Shown: one piece after another, positions 7,267-14,157 of the stretch
How the letters are laid out: each line of letters opens with the position of its first letter
How positions within the stretch are numbered: the stretch's first letter is position 1
Assembly: GCA_046729895.1 (NCBI GenBank)
Contig: JBKPHP010000272.1
Span: 1 to 27,921, forward strand
Length of the DNA: 27,921 bases
Source: DASXBA01 sp046729895
Lineage (GTDB): Bacteria > Actinomycetota > Thermoleophilia > Solirubrobacterales > Thermoleophilaceae
Direction: 5' to 3'
The notes under the pieces: model-generated
What the model was told of the DNA's origin: nothing
Seen by the model: the letters and a program-made list of their open reading frames with translations, nothing else
Database searches by the model: none
Translations under genes and position numbers: made by a program

Positions 7267-7968
7267 ATGGCGCCGGATGTCAGAGCGGTCTGGCGCAACC
7301 CGTGGTTCGATCGCCTCGGCGCCGCGAGCTACGACTTCTTCGCCCGGCGCGAGCGGATGGCCCGGGTCGGCGGCCTGCTGCTCTGGGTCACGGATACCCG
7401 GCTGCTCTATCGCTCCCTCGCCGCCATCTCGGACGCACCCGAGGGCTCGGCGATCCTCGACGTGCCCTGCGGGGGCGGAATCGCCTTCCGGGCGCTCCGC
7501 CCGGAACAGCGCGTGCGCTACGTCGCCGCCGACCTCTCACCTGGCATGCTGCGCCGGGCGCGGCGCGAAGCGGAGCGCCGCGGGCTACGGCAGGTCGAGC
7601 TGATGGAGGCGGACGTCGAGGCGCTCCCCTTCGACGGCGCGAGCTTCGACCTCTGCGTCTGTCTGAACAGCCTTCACTGCTTCACCGACCCGGCCGCCGC
7701 CCTTCGCGAGATCGGCCGCTGCCTACGGCCGGGCGGCCGGCTGATCGGCGACGCCGCGGTCCGCGGCCGCGGTGCCCGGTTCGACTTCACGATCCGGCTC
7801 TACGAGCGGCGTGGCATCTTCGGCCCGTGCGGCACCGAGGCCGACCTGAAGGGCTGGCTGGCGGGCGCGGGCTTCGAGGACGTGCGCCTCCGGCTATCCG
7901 GCGCGGTCGCGTACTTCGAGGCCCGGTTGGGCGGGGTTCCGCACGTAGTTGGTCACAGTGACCCATAA
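7267..7968 (+). CDS. Class I SAM-dependent methyltransferase
   Basis: A 233-residue methyltransferase (Methyltransf_11-like) with motif I AILDVPCGGGIAFRAL, the acidic residue of VRYVAADLSPGMLRRARREA, VELMEADVEALPF and the post-motif SFDLCVCLNSLHCFTDPAAALREIGRCLRPGGRL. I chose ATG 7267 because the protein then begins MAPDVRAVWRNPWFDRLG, before the first recognisable helix. GTG 7177 or TTG 7234 in the same frame would overlap the epimerase gene, and no ribosome site decides between them. The last residues and the TAA stop are encoded inside a 14-base-arm palindrome, so the C-terminus (VPHVVGHSDP) is shaped by a DNA/RNA structure. The substrate is unknown. Confidence 0.82.
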   Translation: MAPDVRAVWRNPWFDRLGAASYDFFARRERMARVGGLLLWVTDTRLLYRSLAAISDAPEGSAILDVPCGGGIAFRALRPEQRVRYVAADLSPGMLRRARREAERRGLRQVELMEADVEALPFDGASFDLCVCLNSLHCFTDPAAALREIGRCLRPGGRLIGDAAVRGRGARFDFTIRLYERRGIFGPCGTEADLKGWLAGAGFEDVRLRLSGAVAYFEARLGGVPHVVGHSDP

Positions 7969-7981
7969 CGTGCGGAACCCC
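7933..7981. terminator. Nested palindrome, likely bidirectional terminator
   Basis: A perfect 14-base inverted repeat (GGGGTTCCGCACGT at 7933-7946 with its complement at 7968-7981) encloses a 21-base loop. Inside the loop is a second perfect palindrome, GGTCAC-A-GTGACC (7951-7963). The methyltransferase TAA lies at 7966-7968, and the converging membrane-protein gene ends at 7994. There is no T-run. Position and symmetry suit termination from both sides; a protein-binding site is an alternative. Confidence 0.65.
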
Positions 7982-7993
7982 CTGCCCGCTGTC

Positions 7994-8224
7994 TCAGTGG
8001 GTCGCCTTCAGGGCGATCGGGATGAACACGGTGGCCGCCAATATCAGGATCACCCCGATCGCCACGAGGGTGCGCGAGCGGAAGATGTGGCCCAACACGC
8101 CGATCAGGAAGCCCACTCCGAACACCACGAAGAAGAACGCCGGGTCGACCTCGAAGTCGCCGGTCTGCTTGGGGCCCTGATCCGGGTTGAGGAATTGGGC
8201 GATTACGGGCCAGAGGGCGGTCAA
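7994..8224 (-). CDS. Small membrane protein (76 aa)
   Basis: The C-terminal 76 residues of this frame form a convincing two-helix membrane protein. A short hydrophilic segment (FLNPDQGPKQTGDFEVDP) is followed by AFFFVVFGVGFLIGVLGHIF and TLVAIGVILILAATVFIPIAL, ending KATH. Upstream of TTG 8224 the frame runs antisense through the MoxR gene and loses protein character, so I place the start at TTG, 10 bases after a GATACT box (8240-8235). It diverges from the MoxR gene with overlapping -10 boxes and converges on the methyltransferase. Function is unknown; the start codon is the weakest part of the call. Confidence 0.6.
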   Translation of the reverse strand: MTALWPVIAQFLNPDQGPKQTGDFEVDPAFFFVVFGVGFLIGVLGHIFRSRTLVAIGVILILAATVFIPIALKATH

Positions 8225-8234
8225 GAGGGGCGAA

Positions 8235-8242
8235 AGTATCCT
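8235..8242. promoter_or_regulatory. Overlapping divergent -10 boxes
   Basis: TATCCT on the plus strand (8237-8242) lies 7 bases before the MoxR GTG at 8250. GATACT on the minus strand (8240-8235) lies 10 bases before TTG 8224. Four base pairs are shared. The geometry repeats that at 1319-1328: spacing 6-7 in one direction and 10 in the other. Confidence 0.5.
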
Positions 8243-8249
8243 TGAGCGG

Positions 8250-9146
8250 GTGAGCGACGAGTTCCGGTCGATCGAGGAGGCGCGCGGCGGGCTCGGCGAG
8301 GTCGGGTACCTGGCCGATGAGCCAACCGCGCTCGTCTCGTACCTCGCGACGCGGCTGGGCAAGCCCGTCCTCGTGGAGGGACCGGCCGGAGTCGGGAAAA
8401 CCGAGCTCGCCAAGGCGTTGTCGCGCGCCAGCCGGCGGCAACTGATCCGGCTCCAGTGCTACGAGGGGCTCGACGAGGCCAAGGCGCTCTACGAGTGGAA
8501 CTACCGCAAGCAGCTGCTCCGCATCCAGACCGAGGCCGCGGACACCGGCTGGGAGGGGGTCAAGGAGGACATCTTCGGCGAGGAGTTCCTCCTCTCGCGG
8601 CCGCTCCTCACGGCGATCTCGGTCGACGAGCCGGTCGTCCTCCTGATCGACGAGGTCGACAAGACCGACCAGGAGTTCGAGGCGATGCTGCTGGAGGTCC
8701 TCTCCGACTTCCAGATCTCGATACCCGAGCTCGGCGTCGTCGAGGCGCGCACCCGCCCACTCGTGCTGCTGACGTCGAACAACTCCCGTGAGCTGACCGA
8801 GGCGCTCAAGCGCCGCTGCCTCTACCTGTGGCTCGACTATCCCACGGTCGAGCGCGAGCTCGAGATCGTGCGCCTGCACGCGCCCGAGCTGAGTGAGCAG
8901 ATGGCCCGGAAGCTGGTCGAGGTCGTGCACATGATCCGCTCGCTCGACCTCAAGAAGCCCCCCTCGATCGCAGAGTCGATCGACTGGGCCCGTGCCCTGC
9001 TGCTGCTCGGTGCCGACGACGTCGACCAGGCGGTCCTGGAGCGGACGATGAGCATCATCGTCAAGCACCGTACGGACCTCGACCTGGTTGCCGAGCGAGT
9101 CGGGGTGAAGCTGACCGATGGACTCGCCGGGCGGCAGGCGGGCTAA
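8250..9146 (+). CDS. MoxR-family AAA+ ATPase
   Basis: A 298-residue AAA+ ATPase of the MoxR branch, chaperone-like ATPases that typically act with a von Willebrand A partner to insert metals or remodel enzyme complexes. Walker A is EGPAGVGKTELAKAL (Lys50); Walker B is VLLIDEVDKTD (Asp134, Glu135); sensor 1 is VLLTSNNSRELTEALKRRC. I start at GTG 8250 (VSDEFRSIEEA), 7 bases after TATCCT, because the frame upstream runs into the divergent gene and there is no Shine-Dalgarno sequence. The VWA gene begins within its last 29 bases, so the two are co-expressed. Length and motifs fit CoxD-type MoxR proteins, but no CO dehydrogenase genes are in view. Confidence 0.9.
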   Translation: MSDEFRSIEEARGGLGEVGYLADEPTALVSYLATRLGKPVLVEGPAGVGKTELAKALSRASRRQLIRLQCYEGLDEAKALYEWNYRKQLLRIQTEAADTGWEGVKEDIFGEEFLLSRPLLTAISVDEPVVLLIDEVDKTDQEFEAMLLEVLSDFQISIPELGVVEARTRPLVLLTSNNSRELTEALKRRCLYLWLDYPTVERELEIVRLHAPELSEQMARKLVEVVHMIRSLDLKKPPSIAESIDWARALLLLGADDVDQAVLERTMSIIVKHRTDLDLVAERVGVKLTDGLAGRQAG

Positions 9147-10533
9147 CCCCGCTCTCTACGGCGGCATGCCGGAGGGAGGCGGCCCGCCGGGGATGGCGCC
9201 GCGCCTCTTGGAGTTCGCGGACGAGCTTCGACAGGAGGGCGTCGCGGTGGGCACCTCCGAGCTGCTCGATGCCTTCCAGGCGCTCGAGGCTGTGGCCTGG
9301 ACCTCTCGCGAGGACTTCCGCGAGGCGCTCGCCGCCACGCTCGCCAAGTCCCAGGAGGACAGGCACGTGCTCGACGTGCTCTTCGACCGCTTCTTCTTCA
9401 GGGCCGTGGAGCGCGAGGCGGTCGAGCGCGGTTTGAAGGAGGAGCGCTTCCAGGGCGCCGAGGACCTCGACCTCGAAGCCCTTCGCGAGCGCATCCGCGA
9501 TGCGATCCGCGCCGGCCAGGACGGCGAGATGCGCGACCTGGCCAGGCTGGCCATCGCCGCCTTCGGCCGGCAGGGGGAGGGCTCGGGGGTGATCGGCGTC
9601 GACGTCCAGCGGATCCGGCGCACGCTGGGCCTGAAGGCCGAGCGGGCCGGGCCACAGGACGACCCCGACGCGGTCCCGCGCGAGCAGCTCCAGGAGTTCG
9701 AGCGCCACATCCGCCGGGAGCTCGAGCGGCAGCTGATCGAGCGAACCGAGTCGCTGCCGCCTTCGAAGCCGCTGCGAGAGTTCGACAGGGCGCTCCCGTC
9801 GAGCCCCGCACAGGACCTCGGCGCCGTCCATCGGGTGGTCGCCCAGCTCAAGCGCCGGCTCGCCTCGCAGGGCCGCGAGCATCGCGGCCGGCGTCGCTCG
9901 TGGGTGATCGACGTGCGGCGCACGCTGCGCGCGTCGCTCGAGACGGGCGGGGTCCCGCTCAATCTCAAGTACCGGCCACGACGGCCGCGGCGCCCGGAGC
10001 TCTACGTCCTCTGCGACGTCTCCACGAGCGTCACCAGCGCCAGCGTCTTCTTCCTCTCCGTGCTGCACGCCCTGCACGACCAGTTCCGCAAGCTCCGCTC
10101 GTTCGTGTTCGTGGAGCGGATCTCGGAGGTCACGGACGTGTTCGAGCGTGAGCGAAGCTTCGAGGCCGTCTCCCGCGCGATCGCCACCGACGCCGGCGTG
10201 GCCGACGTCTCCGGATACACCGACTACGGGCGCGTATGGCTCGAGTTCCTCGACAAGGTGCTCGACGACCTCGACCCGCGCTCCACCGTGATCGTGCTGG
10301 GCGATGCCCGCACGAACGGGCGCGAGCCCCACGCGCAGGTGTTCGGTCGGGTGGCCGCGCACGCCGGGCGGACCTTCTGGCTCAACCCGGAGCCGCAGCT
10401 CTACTGGAACTACGGCGACTCGGTGATGGCCGCCTACGAGCCTTACTGCGACGGCGTCTTCGAGTGCTGGACCACGAAGCAGCTCGAGAGGTTCGTGAAG
10501 GCCCTGGCGGACGAGCGAGCGCTCGTGGCCTGA
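9118..10533 (+). CDS. CoxE-like VWA domain protein
   Basis: A 471-residue protein of the CoxE-like VWA family (PF05762 type). The N-terminal ~250 residues are charged and helical. The VWA domain starts near residue 294 (PELYVLCDVSTSVTSASVF), with the metal site DVSTS at Asp300, Ser302 and Ser304. VSGYTDYGRVWLEFL and STVIVLGDARTNGRE supply the later metal-site positions, and FWLNPEPQLYWNYGDSVM is a family phrase. It pairs with the upstream MoxR ATPase, a standard two-gene chaperone module. ATG 9118 overlaps the MoxR gene by 29 bases; ATG 9166 or 9193 would also leave the domain intact. The client protein is unknown. Confidence 0.9.
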   Translation: MDSPGGRRANPALYGGMPEGGGPPGMAPRLLEFADELRQEGVAVGTSELLDAFQALEAVAWTSREDFREALAATLAKSQEDRHVLDVLFDRFFFRAVEREAVERGLKEERFQGAEDLDLEALRERIRDAIRAGQDGEMRDLARLAIAAFGRQGEGSGVIGVDVQRIRRTLGLKAERAGPQDDPDAVPREQLQEFERHIRRELERQLIERTESLPPSKPLREFDRALPSSPAQDLGAVHRVVAQLKRRLASQGREHRGRRRSWVIDVRRTLRASLETGGVPLNLKYRPRRPRRPELYVLCDVSTSVTSASVFFLSVLHALHDQFRKLRSFVFVERISEVTDVFERERSFEAVSRAIATDAGVADVSGYTDYGRVWLEFLDKVLDDLDPRSTVIVLGDARTNGREPHAQVFGRVAAHAGRTFWLNPEPQLYWNYGDSVMAAYEPYCDGVFECWTTKQLERFVKALADERALVA

Positions 10534-10579
10534 TCAGGCGCTAACGAGTCGTCGCTCGCCGGCGCTGTACCGCCAGGGC

Positions 10580-12226
10580 TCAACCCGCGGCCAAGCGCCC
10601 CTCGACCACCGACTCGACGGCGCTGGAGGTGTAGCGATGGCCGGTGATCGCGGCGATGAAGACCTCACGGTCTAGGGCGTAGAGCAGGCCCTCGGTCCGC
10701 GTGGTGACGGTCGCGGTTCGCGGCACGTCGCGCAACAACGCTATCTCCCCGAAGAAGTCGCCGCCCTCGATCGGTGCGAGCGACGCGCTTCCCTGCCTGA
10801 CGTCGAGCAGGCCGTCGGCTATCACGTAGAACCGATCCCCCGCGTCCCCTTCGCGGATGACCACATCGCCGGGATGCACCTCGAGCTCCGTGACTCGGCG
10901 GGAAAGATCCTCGAGGGTCGCAAGCGGCAGGGGAGCGAACACGGTGAGGCCGCGCAGCAGCCTGAACGTCCGCTCGGGCACCTTCGCTCCGGCCTCGAGG
11001 CGCGCCAGCGGGACCCAGCGGAGCGCAACGAGGAGCGGAAGGCAGGCGCCCAGCAGCAGGAGCGCCCCGCGCGGGCCGAGGAGGGACACGAGGACCGGCG
11101 CCGTTATGGCGCCGATGCCGGTGGTGAGCCAATAGCTGCTCTCCACGACGGCGAAGGCGCGAGCTAGCACCTCATCGGAGGTCAGCCGCTGCAGCAACGT
11201 ACTGCCGGCGATCTCGACCAGCGCGTAGCCGACCCCGAGCACCAAGAGCATCGCCAGGGAGATCCCGAGCTCCGGAAGGGCGGCGATGATCGCAAGCGGA
11301 GCGCCCACGAGCAGGGCGCCGAAGGCGAGCCCAGAGGCGAGCCTTCCCCGGGCGAGCAGCGACAGCGCCGCGGCTCCCCCGAGCAGGCCGCCGACGCCCC
11401 ACGCGCTGTTCAACCAGCCCACGCCGGCGCCGCCCAGATCGAGCAGCTCGAGGGCAACCACCACCACGAGGACGTCGACCGCGCCCTCGATGAGCGTGGA
11501 GCCGGCGAGGAGCAGCACGACGAGCCTCAAGCCGCGATCCGTCGCGACGGTGCGGAACCCGGAGGCCACCTCCCCGAGCCGGCCGCTCTCGCCCCCTTCG
11601 GCGCGGTAGTCGGGAACCGGGTCGCGTGCGATGCGCACGATCGGCGCGACCGCGATCGTGAACATGGCCATGCTGGCGGCGAAGGCGGTCTCGGCGCTCG
11701 CGGCGGCGATCAGGGCGCCTGCCACCAGCGACCCCGCCAGGAAGGCGGCGTTGTCGATCGCGCTCGTCAGCGCGTTCGAGGCGGCGAGCTGGCTCGGCGT
11801 GGCCGCCAGCGAAGGTAGCAGCGCCGCCTGAGCGGGCCGACGCGCGCTGGCGATAATCGTGTCCAGGGCCGCCAGGACCAACACCGGCGCGAGGGGCGCA
11901 TCGAGCGCCGCGGCCGCCGTCACCCCCGCCAGCATGGCGGCGCGCCCGGCACTGACCCAAAGCAGGACGTCTCGTCGCGACCAGCGATCCGCCAGGACCC
12001 CGCCCAGCGGCGCCGCAAGCCCGGCGGGCAGCATCCGCACCAGCGTCGCCAGGCCGACCGCGGCCGTGCCCCCCGCGTCGTACGCGTACACGGCAAGCCC
12101 GATGAAGAAGATCCAGCTGCCGATCGCCCAGATCGTCCAGGCCAGCTGCAGGCGGCGCAGTCCGGCTGTGCCGAGCGCTTCCGCCAGGGAGCGGCCCAGG
12201 CTCGCCCGGCCGGGCGAGTCGGCCAT
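10580..12226 (-). CDS. MFS transporter fused to cyclic-nucleotide-binding domain
   Basis: A 548-residue fusion. Residues about 20-410 are a twelve-helix major facilitator (LQLAWTIWAIGSWIFFIGLAV at the first helix; LGGVLADRWSRRDVLLWVSAGR in the helix 2-3 loop), resembling MFS_3/enterobactin-exporter-like carriers. Residues about 430-540 are a cyclic-nucleotide-binding domain: LRGLTVFAPLPLATLEDLSRR, GDVVIREGDAGDRFYVIADG, and a phosphate-binding cassette GDFFGEIALLRDVPRTATVTT, which keeps the conserved Gly-Glu and Arg. That suggests real cAMP or cGMP binding, on the cytoplasmic side. ATG 12226 lies 8 bases after TAGGGT (12240-12235). The gene diverges from the sulfatase and converges on the VWA gene. 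The transported substrate is unknown. Confidence 0.88.
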   Translation of the reverse strand: MADSPGRASLGRSLAEALGTAGLRRLQLAWTIWAIGSWIFFIGLAVYAYDAGGTAAVGLATLVRMLPAGLAAPLGGVLADRWSRRDVLLWVSAGRAAMLAGVTAAAALDAPLAPVLVLAALDTIIASARRPAQAALLPSLAATPSQLAASNALTSAIDNAAFLAGSLVAGALIAAASAETAFAASMAMFTIAVAPIVRIARDPVPDYRAEGGESGRLGEVASGFRTVATDRGLRLVVLLLAGSTLIEGAVDVLVVVVALELLDLGGAGVGWLNSAWGVGGLLGGAAALSLLARGRLASGLAFGALLVGAPLAIIAALPELGISLAMLLVLGVGYALVEIAGSTLLQRLTSDEVLARAFAVVESSYWLTTGIGAITAPVLVSLLGPRGALLLLGACLPLLVALRWVPLARLEAGAKVPERTFRLLRGLTVFAPLPLATLEDLSRRVTELEVHPGDVVIREGDAGDRFYVIADGLLDVRQGSASLAPIEGGDFFGEIALLRDVPRTATVTTRTEGLLYALDREVFIAAITGHRYTSSAVESVVEGRLAAG

Positions 12227-12234
12227 ATCCCGCG

Positions 12235-12240
12235 ACCCTA
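12235..12240 (-). promoter_or_regulatory. -10 box of the MFS-CNB gene (leaderless type)
   Basis: TAGGGT ends 8 bases before ATG 12226 with no usable Shine-Dalgarno sequence between them. This matches the start grammar of other genes in the window. Confidence 0.4.
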
Positions 12241-12279
12241 CCCGCGGCGGGCCCGTCTCTGCCAACCGGACCGGGAGCA

Positions 12280-13986
12280 ATGGACACGTTCCCCCTCTCG
12301 CCTATCCGGTTTGCCGGACCACCGCCAGGGTGGTCCCGGGTTACCCTGGAGTTGGACTCCTCGCCCCTGCGGCGACCCGGACTGGCCTTGCCTCGACGCC
12401 CTAAGCTGATCGCTGCCTGCGTGCTCGCCGCCCTCGTGGCCCCGGCGGCGGCTCCCGCTCGCGCCGCTGACCCCCGCCCCAACATCGTGGTGATCATGAC
12501 CGACGACCAGACGGTGAACGACCTGAGGTTGATGAGCCTCACCCGCGGGCTGCTTGCCCGCGGCGGGGTGACCTTCAGGCGCAGCTATGTCTCCTACCCC
12601 GTCTGCTGCCCGGCGCGGGCTACTTACCTGAGCGGGCAGTACGCGCACAATCACCGCGTGCTCGGGAACTACCCGCCGAGCGGCGGGTACCGGCGCTTCG
12701 ACAAGCGCGAGAGCCTGCCGGTATGGCTGAGCCGCGCCGGCTACCACACCGCCCACGTCGGGCGATACCTCAACGGCTACGGCAGCGACACGCCGGCCGT
12801 CGTGCCGCCGGGCTGGAGCGAGTGGTACGCGCCGATCGGCGTCTCCTCGTATCGCATGTGGGGCTACACCCTCGACGAGAACGGAACGCGTCACACCTAC
12901 GGCGCCCCCCTCAGCTCCGATCCCGCGCTGTACCAGACAGACGTGCTGCGGGACCGGGCGCTCGCCGTGATCCGCCGCCGCGCGCTCGCCGATCGTCCGT
13001 TGTTCCTCTCGATCGCCTTCCTGGCGCCCCACATGGAGGCCTCGAGCATGCAGGCCATGACCGACATGGGGCTTCGCCCGGCTCCGCGCCATCGGGGGCT
13101 CTTTGCGCACGCCCGCCTGCCGCGCCCCCGCTCGTTCAACGAGCGCGACGTGTCCGACAAGCCCCGCGCGATCCGGCGGCGGCCCCGGCTCCACTTCGAC
13201 GACGTGGCGGACATCACCGATCGCTACCGCCAGCGCCAGGAGTCGCTGCTGGCCGTGGACGAGGCCGTTCAGCAGCTGGTCCAGGGGCTGGCCCGGGCAG
13301 GGCAGTTGGATCGCACGTACCTGATCTTCACGTCCGACAACGGCTTCATGCAGAGCGAGCATCGGGTGCCGAGCGGGAAGGTGCTCCCCTACGATCCCTC
13401 GACCCGGGTCCCCCTCCTCCTCCGCGGTCCCGGCATACCGGCGGGCCAGGTCTCCGACGAGCTCGTCGGGAACATCGACCTGGCGCCGACGGTCCTTCAG
13501 ATCGCAGGCGCCGCCCCGGGGAAGCCGGTGGACGGCCGCTCACTGCTCCCCTTCGCGCGAGACCCCGAGCTGCTGTCGCGGAGGCCGCTGCTGCACGAGA
13601 CCGGAGGCCGTCGCTACGTGCCGGGCGCGGACGTCGACAGCGGCGAGGCGCCCGCGACCCGGCGGCAGTTCACCTATCGGGCGGTCCGCACCCGGCGCTG
13701 GCTGTGGGTGGAGTATCGGGGACGCGCCCGCGAACTGTACGACCTGGCGCGCGACCCCGCGGAGCTGCGCTCCCGCCACGCAGACCCGCGCTATCGGCGC
13801 ACGCGGGCGGCGCTCCACAGGGCGCTCCGTCGCCTCTCCCGCTGCAGGGCACAGAGCTGCGGCAGGCCCATCGGGGCGATCCCGCGCCCGGGCCGCCCGG
13901 CGGCGCTAGAGGCCCGCTCCGCGGGCGGTGCTGGGCGCCCGGCTCCGCAGGCGGCGCTGGAGGCCCGTTCCACGCGGCGCCCCTGA
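12280..13986 (+). CDS. Secreted sulfatase (type I, formylglycine)
   Basis: A 568-residue sulfatase of the alkaline-phosphatase superfamily that hydrolyses sulfate esters outside the membrane. The metal site begins NIVVIMTDDQ (Asp75, Asp76). The catalytic motif is PVCCPARATYLSGQYAHNH; Cys109 fits C-x-P-x-R and would be converted to formylglycine. FTSDNGFM, SGKVLPYDPSTRVPLLLRGPG and NIDLAPTVLQIAG follow as in arylsulfatase A-like and heparan sulfatases. A signal peptide (RRPKLIAACVLAALVAPAAAPARA, cleavage after about residue 62) begins about 38 residues in. The true start may therefore be TTG 12352 or 12388, with TACCCT at 12342-12347 as its -10 box. The C-terminal tail holds an AALEARS duplication. 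The sulfated substrate is unknown. Confidence 0.9.
   Translation: MDTFPLSPIRFAGPPPGWSRVTLELDSSPLRRPGLALPRRPKLIAACVLAALVAPAAAPARAADPRPNIVVIMTDDQTVNDLRLMSLTRGLLARGGVTFRRSYVSYPVCCPARATYLSGQYAHNHRVLGNYPPSGGYRRFDKRESLPVWLSRAGYHTAHVGRYLNGYGSDTPAVVPPGWSEWYAPIGVSSYRMWGYTLDENGTRHTYGAPLSSDPALYQTDVLRDRALAVIRRRALADRPLFLSIAFLAPHMEASSMQAMTDMGLRPAPRHRGLFAHARLPRPRSFNERDVSDKPRAIRRRPRLHFDDVADITDRYRQRQESLLAVDEAVQQLVQGLARAGQLDRTYLIFTSDNGFMQSEHRVPSGKVLPYDPSTRVPLLLRGPGIPAGQVSDELVGNIDLAPTVLQIAGAAPGKPVDGRSLLPFARDPELLSRRPLLHETGGRRYVPGADVDSGEAPATRRQFTYRAVRTRRWLWVEYRGRARELYDLARDPAELRSRHADPRYRRTRAALHRALRRLSRCRAQSCGRPIGAIPRPGRPAALEARSAGGAGRPAPQAALEARSTRRP
13900..13971 (+). repeat. 21-base imperfect direct repeat in sulfatase tail
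   Basis: A 21-base unit at 13900-13920 recurs at 13951-13971 with two differences, a 51-base period in frame. It encodes AALEARS twice at the extreme C-terminus, after the last conserved sulfatase segment. Confidence 0.8.
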
Positions 13987-14038
13987 CACTCCGGCAGATA
14001 TCGCAGCGATGTCAGGCACTCGCGAGATCGCGGCTAGC

Positions 14039-14044
14039 TATCCT
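14039..14044 (+). promoter_or_regulatory. -10 box of the thiamin-precursor operon
   Basis: TATCCT predicts a transcript start near 14051, just before the first riboswitch bases, so the leader would be essentially the aptamer. Two small palindromes lie just upstream (ATCGC-A-GCGAT at 14000-14010; CGCG-AGAT-CGCG near 14021-14032). They could terminate the sulfatase transcript. No -35 box is convincing. Confidence 0.45.
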
Positions 14045-14054
14045 CCGGGGCAAG

Positions 14055-14157
14055 CACAACAGGGGTGCTCGCGGGAAAGCGGGCTGAGATAGCGCCCCCG
14101 AGAAATCGCCCGGCGCTGACCCTTCGAACCTGTGGGGTAATGCCCGCGGAGGGAGTG
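14055..14157 (+). ncRNA. TPP riboswitch (THI element)
   Basis: All conserved THI-box blocks appear in order: AGGGGTGC at 14061-14068, CTGAGA at 14084-14089, ACCC at 14119-14122 (pairing with GGGG to form P2), GAACCTG at 14126-14132, GGTAATGCCCGCG at 14136-14148 and AGGGAG at 14150-14155. CTCGC/GCGGG forms the P3-type stem (14068-14072 with 14079-14083). AGCGC/GCGCT (14091-14095 with 14113-14117) forms the optional extra stem-loop between CTGAGA and ACCC. The Shine-Dalgarno sequence GGAGG (14148-14152) lies inside the conserved 3' block, 5 bases before ATG 14158. TPP binding should therefore hide the ribosome site, giving translational repression. No separate terminator hairpin is visible. Confidence 0.93.

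Noticed and set aside
5619..7298. Minus-strand frame opposite the methyltransferase/epimerase operon
   Set aside because: Low-complexity Arg/Pro/Ser sequence over most of its length, antisense to two genes with clear motifs.
7953..10362. Long minus-strand frames opposite MoxR and the VWA gene
   Set aside because: Their composition is antisense-type and they share no motifs with any family. Only the last 76 codons near 7994-8224, which lie outside the MoxR gene, read as a real membrane protein and are reported.
14065..14157. Upstream GTG start for the ThiZ-like ATPase
   Set aside because: The added codons are the TPP riboswitch itself; ATG 14158 has the ribosome site.
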